In this document: piece after piece, positions 1 through 7,686 of the stretch | Position numbering within the stretch: the first letter of the stretch is position 1 | Layout of the letters: each line of letters opens with the position of its first letter | NCBI GenBank assembly: GCA_038235275.1 | Contig: JBBSUC010000001.1 | Span: 62,001 to 126,000 of the forward strand | Reading direction: 5' to 3' | Length of the DNA: 64,000 nt | Source of the DNA: Persicitalea sp038235275 | Lineage (GTDB): Bacteria; Bacteroidota; Bacteroidia; Cytophagales; Spirosomataceae | Position numbers and translations under genes: made by a program | Notes under the pieces: generated by a model | The model's input: the letters and a program-made list of their open reading frames with translations, nothing else | Databases searched by the model: none | Told to the model about the DNA's origin: nothing

Positions 1-450
1 CTCGGCGTGAAAACCCAGATCCGTACACTGCTGCACGACACGTTTCAACAAAGAGCGCGGACAAGCGGCCAAATCTTCGCCATTGGGAACGCTGAAATCG
101 GCCAGAAAAAATGGCAGGTCGTTTTGCCAGGGGATTTTTCGGAAGGTAGCCAGGTCGATGCGGGCCGTGGCGTCGGGATAGCCCGAGTGCCAGCCCGTGA
201 TTTTCACGTTATCGTACAACTCGTCCGAGCTATCCCAGCCGAAGGCCACGTCGCAGAAGCCATAACCACTTTCCAGACCGTCCAGAAACTTTTGGCGATG
301 AATGACTTTGCCGCGCAAAATTCCGTCGATGTCGGCGAAGGCGAATTTTATTTTTTGAATATTATTCTGCTCGAGGTACTCGCTAATTTCCTGCCTGTTC
401 ATCGCTTTTTTCAATGGTGCCAAAGCAAAGCTACCAAACAAATTCGTCAT
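1..450 (-). CDS. Glutamine synthetase family protein, N-terminal part (cut by window edge)
   Basis: Reading leftwards from an ATG at 450, the frame stays open to base 1 (150 codons). It contains the N-terminal beta-grasp signature KFAFADIDGILRGKVI of class I glutamine synthetase-like enzymes, as in gamma-glutamylputrescine synthetase (PuuA) and related amide ligases. It is therefore distinct from the type II glutamine synthetase at 45.4 kb. The start overlaps the stop of the upstream lipid kinase gene as ATGA, which suggests translational coupling; an internal ATG at 402, just before the conserved domain, is an equally plausible start. The catalytic C-terminal domain lies outside the window, so the amine substrate cannot be inferred. 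Confidence 0.8.
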   Translation of the reverse strand, partial: MTNLFGSFALAPLKKAMNRQEISEYLEQNNIQKIKFAFADIDGILRGKVIHRQKFLDGLESGYGFCDVAFGWDSSDELYDNVKITGWHSGYPDATARIDLATFRKIPWQNDLPFFLADFSVPNGEDLAACPRSLLKRVVQQCTDLGFHAE

Positions 451-1343
451 TCGTTCGCCGCCTTGGCGCCCGGCACGGCCACGGTCAACATTCCGGGCAG
501 CACCTGCGCCTTCACGCGATCGACCTCACCGAGAAACTCGCCGTCTACCTGAAAAAGTGCCTTCTTGTCGAGACATTCTATTTCGGCGTGGGTAGCCGAG
601 CTGATTTTCACTACCTCGGGATCGAGTTCGGTGCTACCGGCCAGCAATTTAGCGAGTTCAATGAAGTCAAAATGAGTGGCTGTAATAATCTCAAATTTCC
701 CATCGCACATATCCCCGTGAGGATTGACGACTACATTGGTGCCATACATCGTGGCGTTGCCGATGATGACCATAGTCGCCTCGGTTTCGTAGGTTTCGGT
801 GTCGGTCGTGATACGCACCCGAAATAATTCGTGTTCGCTAAGGGTTTGAAAAATTTCTTTAGCGTAGCCCCACTTCCCGCGTACCTCACTTTGTTCGTAA
901 TTTTTGATAAGGCGGGCGTTGAGGCCCAGATCGCTGAGATGCAGGCCGAGATGACCGTTGAGCAGCAACCCGTCCAGGCAGGACGTCTTACTGCCTAAGG
1001 CTACCTCTACAGCTTCGTCCAAGTCCCCCGATAGCCCAAGATTGGTGGCCAGGCCGTTGGCCGAGCCGAGCGGCAGTAAGCCTAAAACGACCGCATGACC
1101 GCGCAAGATATCGGCCACTTGATTGATGGTTCCGTCGCCGCCCGCCACCAGGACGCGATCGGGACCAAACTCCTTCATGAAGTCTTCAATGGCCCGGCGA
1201 TCGTTTTTTCCGTCAGTTTTATATACTTCCAAGTCAAATTCCCGACTTTTCGACTTTTCTCTTATACTATCTATCAATTCTTCTTTATCCTGAACCCCCG
1301 CGATGGGATTAACGACGAGCAGGACTTTTTTTGGAAATGGCAT
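447..1343 (-). CDS. Diacylglycerol kinase catalytic-domain protein (YegS/LCB5 family)
   Basis: This 298-residue soluble protein is an ATP-dependent lipid kinase of the diacylglycerol/sphingosine kinase fold. The nucleotide-binding motif GGDGT is at residues 68-72, preceded by VVNPIAG near residue 10 and followed by PLGSANGLATNLG, all hallmarks of the DAGK_cat family. The C-terminal half is the usual beta-sandwich domain and includes DGLLLNGHLG and FQVDGEFLG. Length is normal for bacterial members (about 300). It may recycle diacylglycerol to phosphatidate or phosphorylate another lipid; the exact lipid is not evident. The next gene on the other side, at 1398, is an App1-type phosphatidate phosphatase, transcribed divergently, so opposing lipid phosphate activities sit side by side. 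Confidence 0.88.
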   Translation of the reverse strand: MPFPKKVLLVVNPIAGVQDKEELIDSIREKSKSREFDLEVYKTDGKNDRRAIEDFMKEFGPDRVLVAGGDGTINQVADILRGHAVVLGLLPLGSANGLATNLGLSGDLDEAVEVALGSKTSCLDGLLLNGHLGLHLSDLGLNARLIKNYEQSEVRGKWGYAKEIFQTLSEHELFRVRITTDTETYETEATMVIIGNATMYGTNVVVNPHGDMCDGKFEIITATHFDFIELAKLLAGSTELDPEVVKISSATHAEIECLDKKALFQVDGEFLGEVDRVKAQVLPGMLTVAVPGAKAANE

Positions 1344-1397
1344 GGCCTTTTTCTAGGTTAGAGGGCGATTTACAAAGTTTTTTTTGCCCACACAATA

Positions 1398-2435
1398 ATG
1401 AAATCCCACGAACTAAAATTATACCGAGGCTACGCCAACGACCGCGAGGTGGTGGTGCAGGGCCACGTTTTTCGGAAATACCCTTCTTCCCAAAACTTAT
1501 ACGACCGCCAGGGATTCCGTTACATTAAGTCGGTGCTGCAACTGTTTACCGTCAAAACGGTCGCTAACGCCAGGGTGATTTTCCGGTTCAATGGAACGGA
1601 AACCGAGACGCGCACCCTGTTCGACGGCTATTTTCGCTTTGCCTTACCTTTTTCCGAAAACCTGTCGAGTGGCTGGCACCCCTTCTCCGTTACGCTCGAT
1701 GACCGGATCGACGGCCAACCTGTCAACCTGACCAAGGAGGACGACCTGCTCGTTCCTAGCCAGGGAGGCTACACCATCGTATCGGACATCGACGACACCT
1801 TTCTGGTTTCGTATAGCGGACAGGTGTTGAAAAAACTCTACGTTATGCTCACCCGAAACGTGGAAGCCAGGAAACCTTTCGAGGGCGTGGTGAAGCACTA
1901 CCAACTGCTCAGTCTGGCGGGCAGAAAAGCGGACGGACAAGAAAAAAATACCTTTTTTTACGTGTCAAGCAGCGAATGGAACCTGTACGAATATATTGAC
2001 CGCTTCATTGCCCGGCACGATTTGCCAAAGGCGGTTTTGAAATTAAAAAAAATAAAAACCAGCTTATTCGATTTTCTGAGTACGGGCGGCGGATCGCACG
2101 AACACAAGCAAAATAAAATCGAACATCTCGTTACTTTTTATCCGCTGAACACCTTCATATTGTTGGGCGACGACTCGCAACGCGACCCCTATATTTACGA
2201 GAACATCGTCAAAATTTACCCTAAAAACATCCGGGCCATCTACATTCGGCAGACGGAGAAGGGCAAAAAAACGGAAGTGAAAGTGGTAGTTTCCAACATT
2301 CAGGGGCTTGGCGTCAGCACTTGCTACTTCGAAAACAGCAGCGAGGCCATCGAGCATTCGGTGCGGGAAGGGATTATTTCAAAAGAAGCCCTGGAGGCTT
2401 TTGGAAAGGAAAAAGCACTTTCAAATACAAAATAG
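1398..2435 (+). CDS. App1-family phosphatidate phosphatase-like protein (DUF2183)
   Basis: The 345-residue protein contains the HAD-like signature SDIDDT at residues 129-134, giving the DxDxT nucleophile motif (D130, D132, T134) of the App1/DUF2183 catalytic domain. Yeast App1 dephosphorylates phosphatidate and related lipid phosphates. The region before it (about 1-120) is predicted to be a beta-rich N-terminal domain. Downstream motifs FFYVSSSEWNLYEYI and FILLGDDSQRDPYIY match conserved positions of the family. No signal peptide is visible, so it is probably cytoplasmic. It is divergent from the diacylglycerol kinase-like gene, which carries out the reverse chemistry on related lipids. A small PH-domain membrane protein follows 9 bases later. 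Confidence 0.85.
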   Translation: MKSHELKLYRGYANDREVVVQGHVFRKYPSSQNLYDRQGFRYIKSVLQLFTVKTVANARVIFRFNGTETETRTLFDGYFRFALPFSENLSSGWHPFSVTLDDRIDGQPVNLTKEDDLLVPSQGGYTIVSDIDDTFLVSYSGQVLKKLYVMLTRNVEARKPFEGVVKHYQLLSLAGRKADGQEKNTFFYVSSSEWNLYEYIDRFIARHDLPKAVLKLKKIKTSLFDFLSTGGGSHEHKQNKIEHLVTFYPLNTFILLGDDSQRDPYIYENIVKIYPKNIRAIYIRQTEKGKKTEVKVVVSNIQGLGVSTCYFENSSEAIEHSVREGIISKEALEAFGKEKALSNTK

Positions 2436-2444
2436 CCGTAACGT

Positions 2445-2858
2445 ATGCCAACAACCTACCGCTCAAAAATAGGCTTGGAACTCGTTATTCCAATTTTGAT
2501 CATCATGCTCGGGACAGCCGCACCAATGATTTACGGAAAAGTCTGGTCGGGGCTTTTGATTATCGTACTCACGTCGGCATTCATAGCCCATTTGTTCCTG
2601 AGCACCTATTACCAAATAGAAAGCAATTCCCTGAAAATAAAATCCGGCTTTCTCTACAATAAAACTATCGGCATCGGCTCCATCCGGTCGATTTCAGAGA
2701 CTCGTAATCCGCTGAGTTCACCGGCCACTTCCATCGATCGCTTGGAAATAAAATATGGCAAATATGATTCTGTACTGGTTTCCCCTAAAGAAAAAAGTGC
2801 CTTCATTAACCAACTACAAGAATTGAATCCCGCTATTGTAGTGCATTTAAGAAAGTAG
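2445..2858 (+). CDS. Small membrane protein with bacterial PH-like domain
   Basis: The 137-residue product starts with two hydrophobic segments (about residues 12-29 and 33-50), followed by a soluble C-terminal domain resembling the bacterial pleckstrin-homology families (bPH, formerly DUF1200). The stretch from YYQIESNSLKIKSGFLYNK through the regularly spaced beta strands to ALFINQL-like helix residues is typical: a short membrane anchor, then a seven-stranded barrel and a C-terminal helix. It is 9 bases downstream of the App1-like gene and probably co-transcribed. Function is unknown; these domains generally act as adaptor or membrane-surface modules. Confidence 0.65.
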   Translation: MPTTYRSKIGLELVIPILIIMLGTAAPMIYGKVWSGLLIIVLTSAFIAHLFLSTYYQIESNSLKIKSGFLYNKTIGIGSIRSISETRNPLSSPATSIDRLEIKYGKYDSVLVSPKEKSAFINQLQELNPAIVVHLRK

Positions 2859-2892
2859 GTTTTAGGGATACGCGTCGATACTCTTTTTTTGT

Positions 2893-2903
2893 AAAAAGGA
2901 GGA
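2893..2903 (+). promoter_or_regulatory. Strong Shine-Dalgarno supporting a TTG start
   Basis: AAGGAGGA lies at 2896-2903, eight bases before the TTG at 2912. There is no in-frame ATG for the next 53 codons, and using one would delete the first hydrophobic segment. The ATG inside the SD region (2904) is followed at once by TAG. The SD therefore fixes TTG as the start. Confidence 0.7.
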
Positions 2904-2911
2904 ATGTAGTT

Positions 2912-4360
2912 TTGCGAAAATTCTCTTCCCATTCGATAACCTTCCACCGCTTGCTGAGTTTTTTTCGCGTCAATGCCACTTACCTGAATCTCAGCGTCGT
3001 GCTGTTTTTCCTGCTCCTTCGTTTGCCTTTGCTTTGGGGCGGGGTACCGCTGTTGATTCCCGAGTTGAGTTGGATGCTGGTGGGCGAGCAAACGAACCGA
3101 GGTTTCATGCTGTACCGCGACGTGTGGGACAATGTCAGCCCACTCTCCGGCATGGTCTATTGGGCCATCGACCGCCTTTTTGGCCGTTCCCAACTAGCCT
3201 ACCAGGTGGCGGCGGGGGTGGTTTCCGTGTTCCAAATTCTCTATTTCAACTACATTCTCCGCACCCGCGATGTACTGCCGGAGCGCAGCCACGTACCGGG
3301 TGCCATCTACGCCCTGCTGCTGAACATTTCCTTCGATCTGACCACGCTGTCGCCCATGCTTATGGCCACGACTTTTCTACTGCTGGCGCTGGGTGCGGCC
3401 ATCAAAATGTTTGAGCGGCGGCAGGTTACCAATGAAATTTTCGAGTTTGGGCTGTATATCGGGCTGGCCACGCTCTTCTACCTGCCCGCCGCGCTTTTCA
3501 TGGGCTGGGCGTTTATTTCGCTGCTCTTCTATACCGGAGCTACCTTGCGGCAACACGTGCTGGGTTTTTTCGGAGCCATTTTCCCATTGGCGATGGTTAT
3601 GCTCTATTTTTACCTTAACGAGAGCGTCGCCAGCCTCAATCGCAATCTGCTGACCTCCGTATTCGCCGTCAAACAGTACGCGCTCAACGACTTTTCCTCC
3701 CTTATCTTCTCATTGGTTATTCCGCTGGCTGTGGGTACATTGGGCTTTATGCGAATGTTAACCAGCACTCGCCTGGTCAACTACCAGTCGCGCATCCAGC
3801 AGATGATGGCCATGTGGGTAATTACAGCCGCCCTGATGATTCCGCTCATGGAGTATCTGGCACCCATGCAGTTTGTGGCTTTTTTGCCCGCCACAGCGTA
3901 TTTTACGGCCTATTATTTTCAAAGCTTTCGGCGACTTTGGGTTGCTGAGCTTCTTTTTCTGGGCGTCGTGGGGGCAATCACATTCATTCAATACCAGGGA
4001 ATTATGAATCTGGTGCCGGGCTTAGCGGTGGGTCGGCTCGACAACCTGAGGGCCAAGGCCGCGCTCTTACCCGAGGTCATCCGTCAGAAGAAAATCCTCG
4101 TTATCGGCGACGATGAAGGCGAGTATTTAAATAACTACACCGCTACCCCCTACCTCAACTGGGATCTGTCGCGTTACGACCTCGAAAACCTGGACAACTT
4201 CGACAGCGTGATCCACATCTACGACAACTTCCGTCAAGACCCGCCCGACTATGTCATCGATAAGCACAATGTGATGCCCAAGCTTTTCGACCGCGTTCCA
4301 GCCTTACGAAAGCGCTACAAGCCCAGTCCGTGGAAGGGGATTTACCAGAAGGAGGGATGA
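2912..4360 (+). CDS. Multi-pass membrane protein, DUF6427-like
   Basis: The product has 482 residues and about nine to eleven hydrophobic segments, the first at roughly residues 25-45, and ends in a soluble tail of about 120 residues. The pattern of alternating hydrophobic helices with short charged loops and the phrase GLYIGLATLFYLPAALF resemble Bacteroidota membrane proteins annotated as DUF6427. The loop MLYRDVWDNVSPLSG is also reminiscent of GT-C glycosyltransferases, so a sugar-transfer role is an alternative. Translation starts at TTG behind an AAGGAGGA site. The tail contains KKILVIGDDEGEYLNNYTA, suggesting an extracytoplasmic alpha/beta segment. Role unknown. Confidence 0.6.
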   Translation: MRKFSSHSITFHRLLSFFRVNATYLNLSVVLFFLLLRLPLLWGGVPLLIPELSWMLVGEQTNRGFMLYRDVWDNVSPLSGMVYWAIDRLFGRSQLAYQVAAGVVSVFQILYFNYILRTRDVLPERSHVPGAIYALLLNISFDLTTLSPMLMATTFLLLALGAAIKMFERRQVTNEIFEFGLYIGLATLFYLPAALFMGWAFISLLFYTGATLRQHVLGFFGAIFPLAMVMLYFYLNESVASLNRNLLTSVFAVKQYALNDFSSLIFSLVIPLAVGTLGFMRMLTSTRLVNYQSRIQQMMAMWVITAALMIPLMEYLAPMQFVAFLPATAYFTAYYFQSFRRLWVAELLFLGVVGAITFIQYQGIMNLVPGLAVGRLDNLRAKAALLPEVIRQKKILVIGDDEGEYLNNYTATPYLNWDLSRYDLENLDNFDSVIHIYDNFRQDPPDYVIDKHNVMPKLFDRVPALRKRYKPSPWKGIYQKEG

Positions 4361-4391
4361 GATATATATGAGATATGAGATATGAGATATT
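4358..4391. repeat. Tandem GAGATAT repeat between convergent genes
   Basis: About four copies of GAGATAT (the second expanded by TA) follow directly on the stop of the membrane-protein gene and precede the end of rpiB, which converges on it. It is one of several short-unit tandem repeats that occupy intergenic gaps in this window. A short AT-rich stretch follows. Confidence 0.7.
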
Positions 4392-4405
4392 TTATAATTC
4401 CTGTC

Positions 4406-4837
4406 TCAACATGCTATTTTACCCACGCGCCTTTGGTGCCGTCCGCCTTCGAAGTCGGTGCTGAGGAATTTCTGCACGCTGATGAGCGCTTCCTCTAATT
4501 CGATAAATCGCACGGGCAAACAAATAATGTTCGCATCATTATGCTGGCGCGAAAGTTCCGCGATTTCTTTCTCCCAGACCAGCGCCGCCCGGATGCCCGC
4601 GTGCTTATTAGCGGTCATACACACGCCCTGCCCGCTGCCGCACAGCAGGATACCGCGCTCAAATTCGCCGTTTTCCACCGCGCTGGCTACCGGATGCGCA
4701 AAGTCAGGATAATCCACTGACTCGAAGCTGTCGGTGCCGTAGTCGGTCGGCTCGTAGCCGTTGGCTTCCAGCCATTCTTTGATGGGCTGCTTGTAAGGGA
4801 ATCCGGCGTGATCCGCGCCAATGGCAATTTTTTTCAT
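4406..4837 (-). CDS. rpiB: Ribose-5-phosphate isomerase B
   Basis: RpiB interconverts ribose 5-phosphate and ribulose 5-phosphate in the pentose phosphate pathway. The 143-residue protein begins with the family signature KIAIGADHAGFPYK and has GTDSFESVDYPDFA and GILLCGSGQGVCMTANKHAG; the last includes the catalytic cysteine at residue 66. Length matches the family (about 145-150) and the ending RHQRRVGKI is typical. It is a single gene, divergent from the LOG protein gene and convergent with the membrane-protein gene to its left. Confidence 0.95.
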   Translation of the reverse strand: MKKIAIGADHAGFPYKQPIKEWLEANGYEPTDYGTDSFESVDYPDFAHPVASAVENGEFERGILLCGSGQGVCMTANKHAGIRAALVWEKEIAELSRQHNDANIICLPVRFIELEEALISVQKFLSTDFEGGRHQRRVGKIAC

Positions 4838-4934
4838 GTTATTGCTGTTAAATATTCCCGCCTGATCTGAATCATTGGGCAGGAGATGTTAAATTATTTG
4901 ATTAGGAATTCAACAAAGATACTGACTTTACCAT

Positions 4935-5027
4935 TCGATGAGATGAATGAAATAGCCAAAAAGGCCCCAACGCTCTCCGCTAAGGCATTATTTATTCACT
5001 CATTCTCTCATTCACTAATTCGAAATT
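4935..5027. repeat. Intergenic repeat element with GATGAATGA arm and ATTCACTCATTCTCTC arm
   Basis: Between divergent rpiB and the LOG gene, an arm rich in GATGAGATGAATGA (4938-4951) faces a complementary-type arm with TTCACTCATTC and TCTCATTCACT (4994-5017), separated by a GC-rich middle. The right arm ends a few bases before the LOG start codon. The arms are only partly complementary here, but units and layout match the elements at 14.6, 56.3 and 61.0 kb. Confidence 0.55.
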
Positions 5028-5032
5028 GATTA

Positions 5033-5812
5033 ATGAAAGAAGCTCTTAAAGAAAACCATATCTCGACCGAACAAACCGATATTTCATTGATGAACCCCGC
5101 CGTGCCGGAAGACGAGGCCCGGATCCAGGAAGCATTCCAGGACCGCAACTGGAACGAAATAAAAAGCGCTGACTCTTGGGTCATTTTCAAAGTCATGGCC
5201 GAGTTCGTGGAAGGTTTCGACAAACTGGCCAAGATCGGCCCCTGCGTTTCTGTTTTTGGCTCAGCCCGTACCACACCCGATAATCCCTACTACGGCATTG
5301 CCGAGGAAATCGCCGCCAAATTGGTACAAAAAGGTTACGGTGTCATTACGGGCGGTGGTCCAGGCATCATGGAAGCGGCCAACAAGGGCGCTTTCGAGCA
5401 GAATGGCAAGTCGGTCGGCCTGAACATTCATTTACCCTTCGAGCAACACAGCAACCCGTACATCGACCCGGACAAAAACATGGACTACGATTTCTTTTTT
5501 GTCAGGAAAGTCATGTTCGTACGATACTCCCAGGGATTCATCGTGCTGCCGGGCGGCTTCGGTACGCTCGACGAACTATTCGAGTCCCTTACCTTGATCC
5601 AAACCAAGAAAATCGGTCGTTTCCCCATCGTGCTGGTGGGAAAAGCGTACTGGAGCGGACTTATCGATTGGATCAAAGGCACCATGCTGGAAGCCCAAAA
5701 CAACGTCAGCGCCGGCGATTTGAAACTATTCAGTGTCGTCGAAACCCCCGAAGAAGCCGTTCAGGTTATCGAGGATTTTTACTCGAAGTATTTGTTGAAA
5801 CCGAATTTTTGA
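5033..5812 (+). CDS. LOG-family (TIGR00730-type) Rossmann-fold protein
   Basis: This 259-residue protein carries both diagnostic motifs of the LOG family, once misnamed lysine decarboxylases: GGGPGIMEAANKGA at 107-120 and PGGFGTLDE at 173-181. Characterised members are cytokinin-riboside 5'-monophosphate phosphoribohydrolases or nucleotide 5'-monophosphate nucleosidases, releasing a free base and ribose 5-phosphate. A roughly 55-residue acidic N-terminal extension (residues 1-55) precedes the core, as in many Bacteroidota homologues. It is divergent from rpiB, which handles ribose 5-phosphate; a shared pentose-recycling role is possible but unproven. Confidence 0.85.
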   Translation: MKEALKENHISTEQTDISLMNPAVPEDEARIQEAFQDRNWNEIKSADSWVIFKVMAEFVEGFDKLAKIGPCVSVFGSARTTPDNPYYGIAEEIAAKLVQKGYGVITGGGPGIMEAANKGAFEQNGKSVGLNIHLPFEQHSNPYIDPDKNMDYDFFFVRKVMFVRYSQGFIVLPGGFGTLDELFESLTLIQTKKIGRFPIVLVGKAYWSGLIDWIKGTMLEAQNNVSAGDLKLFSVVETPEEAVQVIEDFYSKYLLKPNF

Positions 5813-5888
5813 AGAGAGGAAAGAAAGAAAGTTTGCGTCAGCATCCTTTTTTGCCTTCCTCGCCACGGGGCGCCCCGCCTCCTCCTTT

Positions 5889-6878
5889 TTAAAAAGAAAG
5901 ATAAGGTTCCCACTTCCGAAGCGTGGCTTCGTCAAGGATACGCACGGCCTTCATAGCCTCGGTTGATGCGTAGGGGCCGTGCTGTTCGCGGTAGCGGACG
6001 ATGACTTCGTTGAGCTTTTTGTTACGAAAATACGGGTGGCGGTATAGTTCTTCGGTCGTTGCGGTGTTGATGTTTATCTTCTTTGGAGCGGTTTGTACGC
6101 GCCCGTATCGCCTCAACTCTGAAAGCACCGTTGAGTCCAACCCGAAAACTTCTGAGTATTGCTCCGCCGAATAAAAGCCACCCAGCGCATCCCGGAACTT
6201 GACGATCCGAGCCGAAAGCTTGCTCCCAATGCCTTTGAGTGCGGCCAATTGGGTGGTGTCGGCGGTATTGATGTCGAAAACTGTGGCGGTAGGCTTGGGC
6301 GGAAATCTGGATTCGCGAGCCGGGAAAGGAATGTTTTCTCTTTGCGGGTTTTCGGCAATACCCGCCTCTGAATTTGCTGCCTTCGGACCACTTTCCGGCA
6401 AGCTGATGTAGGATTCAAGTTTGTTAAATAAGGCGGGCGGGAAGTCATAAATTTTTTGCAAATCCTCTTTCCTCCGAAACCTCCCGCCTTTCTGACGGTA
6501 CTTCTCAATCCGCAAAGCCAGGAATTTTGGAACGCCAAGTTCCTGTAACTCGGCGGGCGTGGCAGTATTAGGGTCGAAAGCGAAAAGCCGGGTTGGGCGG
6601 GCGGTAGCATCCGTATTTTTGCCGTAGGTATTGCGTTGGAAATCTTTTTCCTCCCCAAATTGCGCACCTTGGTCAGGCAGCAAAGCGGCGGTGTTGTCAA
6701 GGTATTCGATAGTGAACGGCATGGTATCATCCTGGAATAGTGGAAGCACCCACCACTTGAATACCGTTGGTGCCCAAATCAATCCAAAACTCAGCACGAT
6801 CAGCACCAGTGCTCCCCGCGACTCAGCGGGCGAAATCCCGAAGAAGTCCTGAATGTGGTGGAGGAGTTTGCGGAGCAT
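5889..6878 (-). CDS. ComEA-like helix-hairpin-helix DNA-binding protein
   Basis: The 329-residue protein has one N-terminal transmembrane segment (about residues 22-44) and then three helix-hairpin-helix modules of the ComEA type: FDPNTATPAELQELGVP (near 95-150), DINTADTTQLAALKGIGS (near 200-245) and ININTATTEELYRHPYF (near 275-325). In competent bacteria ComEA binds incoming double-stranded DNA at the outer face of the inner membrane. Three repeats in one anchored protein is the common arrangement in Bacteroidota. The frame is intact. It converges with the LOG gene; no other competence gene is next to it, although cinA occurs at 37 kb. Confidence 0.82.
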   Translation of the reverse strand: MLRKLLHHIQDFFGISPAESRGALVLIVLSFGLIWAPTVFKWWVLPLFQDDTMPFTIEYLDNTAALLPDQGAQFGEEKDFQRNTYGKNTDATARPTRLFAFDPNTATPAELQELGVPKFLALRIEKYRQKGGRFRRKEDLQKIYDFPPALFNKLESYISLPESGPKAANSEAGIAENPQRENIPFPARESRFPPKPTATVFDINTADTTQLAALKGIGSKLSARIVKFRDALGGFYSAEQYSEVFGLDSTVLSELRRYGRVQTAPKKININTATTEELYRHPYFRNKKLNEVIVRYREQHGPYASTEAMKAVRILDEATLRKWEPYLSF

Positions 6879-6918
6879 TTTTTAGGTGAGTTTGGAAAAT
6901 GGGTAATTATGTGCAGTA

Positions 6919-7317
6919 CTATCCCTCCCAAACCTTCAAAATCGTATGCTCGGCAATCTGGTCAAAATCACGATCATTGTGGCAAAGCTCGACATTGAAA
7001 TGCAGGGCGTAGGCGGCAATCAGACAATCGTTTGGCTTGCGTATTGTAATACCTCTTTTCCGTAATTGACGGTAAAGTGCAGCAGCCGAAATGGCTGCTT
7101 CTGTTGCATCCCAATCCAGAAGATTCAGTCTTTTGAAATCCCTTTTTAAGTCCGCAAAATCATTGTCCAAGCGAATCCCCTGCAAGACCTCCTGCATAAT
7201 GACCGGACAAATACATACTTCATTGAGAATCAAATCAAGGTCTAATTGATCGACTCGGGTGGAATTTGCACCTTGCTTGTACTCGATCCAGACCGATGCA
7301 TCATATAAGCGGTACAT
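6919..7317 (-). CDS. vapC: VapC-type PIN-domain toxin
   Basis: This 132-residue PIN-domain protein has the acidic residues expected for a Mg-dependent ribonuclease toxin: D6 in LYDASVWIEY, E43 in CPVIMQEVLQG, D97 in KPNDCLIAAYAL and D115 in CHNDRDFDQI. VapC toxins cleave tRNA or rRNA and are neutralised by VapB. The gene overlaps vapB by 17 bases on the same strand, the usual toxin-antitoxin arrangement. All active-site positions are kept, so it is probably functional. Confidence 0.9.
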   Translation of the reverse strand: MYRLYDASVWIEYKQGANSTRVDQLDLDLILNEVCICPVIMQEVLQGIRLDNDFADLKRDFKRLNLLDWDATEAAISAAALYRQLRKRGITIRKPNDCLIAAYALHFNVELCHNDRDFDQIAEHTILKVWEG

Positions 7318-7510
7318 CGTAGGTGCGCATTTCGTCTAAATCACCGTCCCAGCCACCTGTACCACGCATTTTTCTTAAACGCTCCCGGCTAAGAGTATCA
7401 AGTAGTTGCTCTAAGGCCTTATCCACAATTTCTTCTTTGGTTTCTAATTTAGAATACATTTTCTGTATCGTTTCCAATTTACTGGAATCTATTTCGACCA
7501 TCGTTTTCAT
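7301..7510 (-). CDS. vapB: VapB-type antitoxin
   Basis: The 69-residue protein has an N-terminal segment VEIDSSKLETIQKMY with a ribbon-helix-helix-like pattern and TKEEIVDKALEQLL, as in bacterial antitoxins that bind their own operator. The C-terminal GTGGWDGDLDEMR resembles the toxin-masking tail of VapB proteins that accompany PIN toxins (GxGxWxGDLxxMR type). It precedes and overlaps vapC. A good promoter sits 23 bases upstream (see separate entry), and the toxin-antitoxin complex is expected to autorepress there. Confidence 0.88.
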   Translation of the reverse strand: MKTMVEIDSSKLETIQKMYSKLETKEEIVDKALEQLLDTLSRERLRKMRGTGGWDGDLDEMRTYDVPLI

Positions 7511-7532
7511 AGCTTCTTCATTTAATTTCCTC

Positions 7533-7562
7533 CAAAAATACGAAAATAACCTCCGACTTCAA
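7533..7562 (-). promoter_or_regulatory. Bacteroidetes-type promoter of vapBC
   Basis: On the minus strand TTG (7562-7560) is followed after 19 bases by TATTTTTG (7540-7533), matching the TTG-N17-23-TAnnTTTG consensus known from Flavobacterium. The predicted transcript would start near 7526, about 16 bases before the vapB ATG. Confidence 0.65.
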
Positions 7563-7580
7563 GGTTAACGTCAAAATGCC

Positions 7581-7588
7581 TAATTTTG
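7581..7588 (+). promoter_or_regulatory. Candidate -7 element of glyS
   Basis: TAATTTTG fits the TAnnTTTG -7 consensus and lies 98 bases before the glycyl-tRNA synthetase start. No clear TTG sits at the right distance upstream, so only the -7 box is supported. Confidence 0.4.
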
Positions 7589-7658
7589 CACCCGTTCGCC
7601 GTTGCGAAAAGTAAATGGCCTGTAAGTCAGACCCTTCTTAAATCAGAATACTCTCAAT

Positions 7659-7680
7659 TCTCCACTCTCCACTCTCCACT
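7659..7680. repeat. Tandem TCTCCAC repeat upstream of glyS
   Basis: Three exact copies of the 7-mer TCTCCAC end seven bases before the glyS start codon, in its leader. Units differ from the GAATGAGT class, but position and style match the other intergenic simple repeats here. Confidence 0.7.
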
Positions 7681-7686
7681 AATTAA

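Noticed and set aside
5867..5876. GGGGCGCCCC palindrome as operator or terminator
   Set aside because: Short and without a T-run; no adjoining stem in either direction.
6113..6730. 205-codon frame within the ComEA-like gene on the same strand
   Set aside because: Composition is Ser/Pro/Arg-rich, without motifs; the overlapping frame has clear helix-hairpin-helix repeats.
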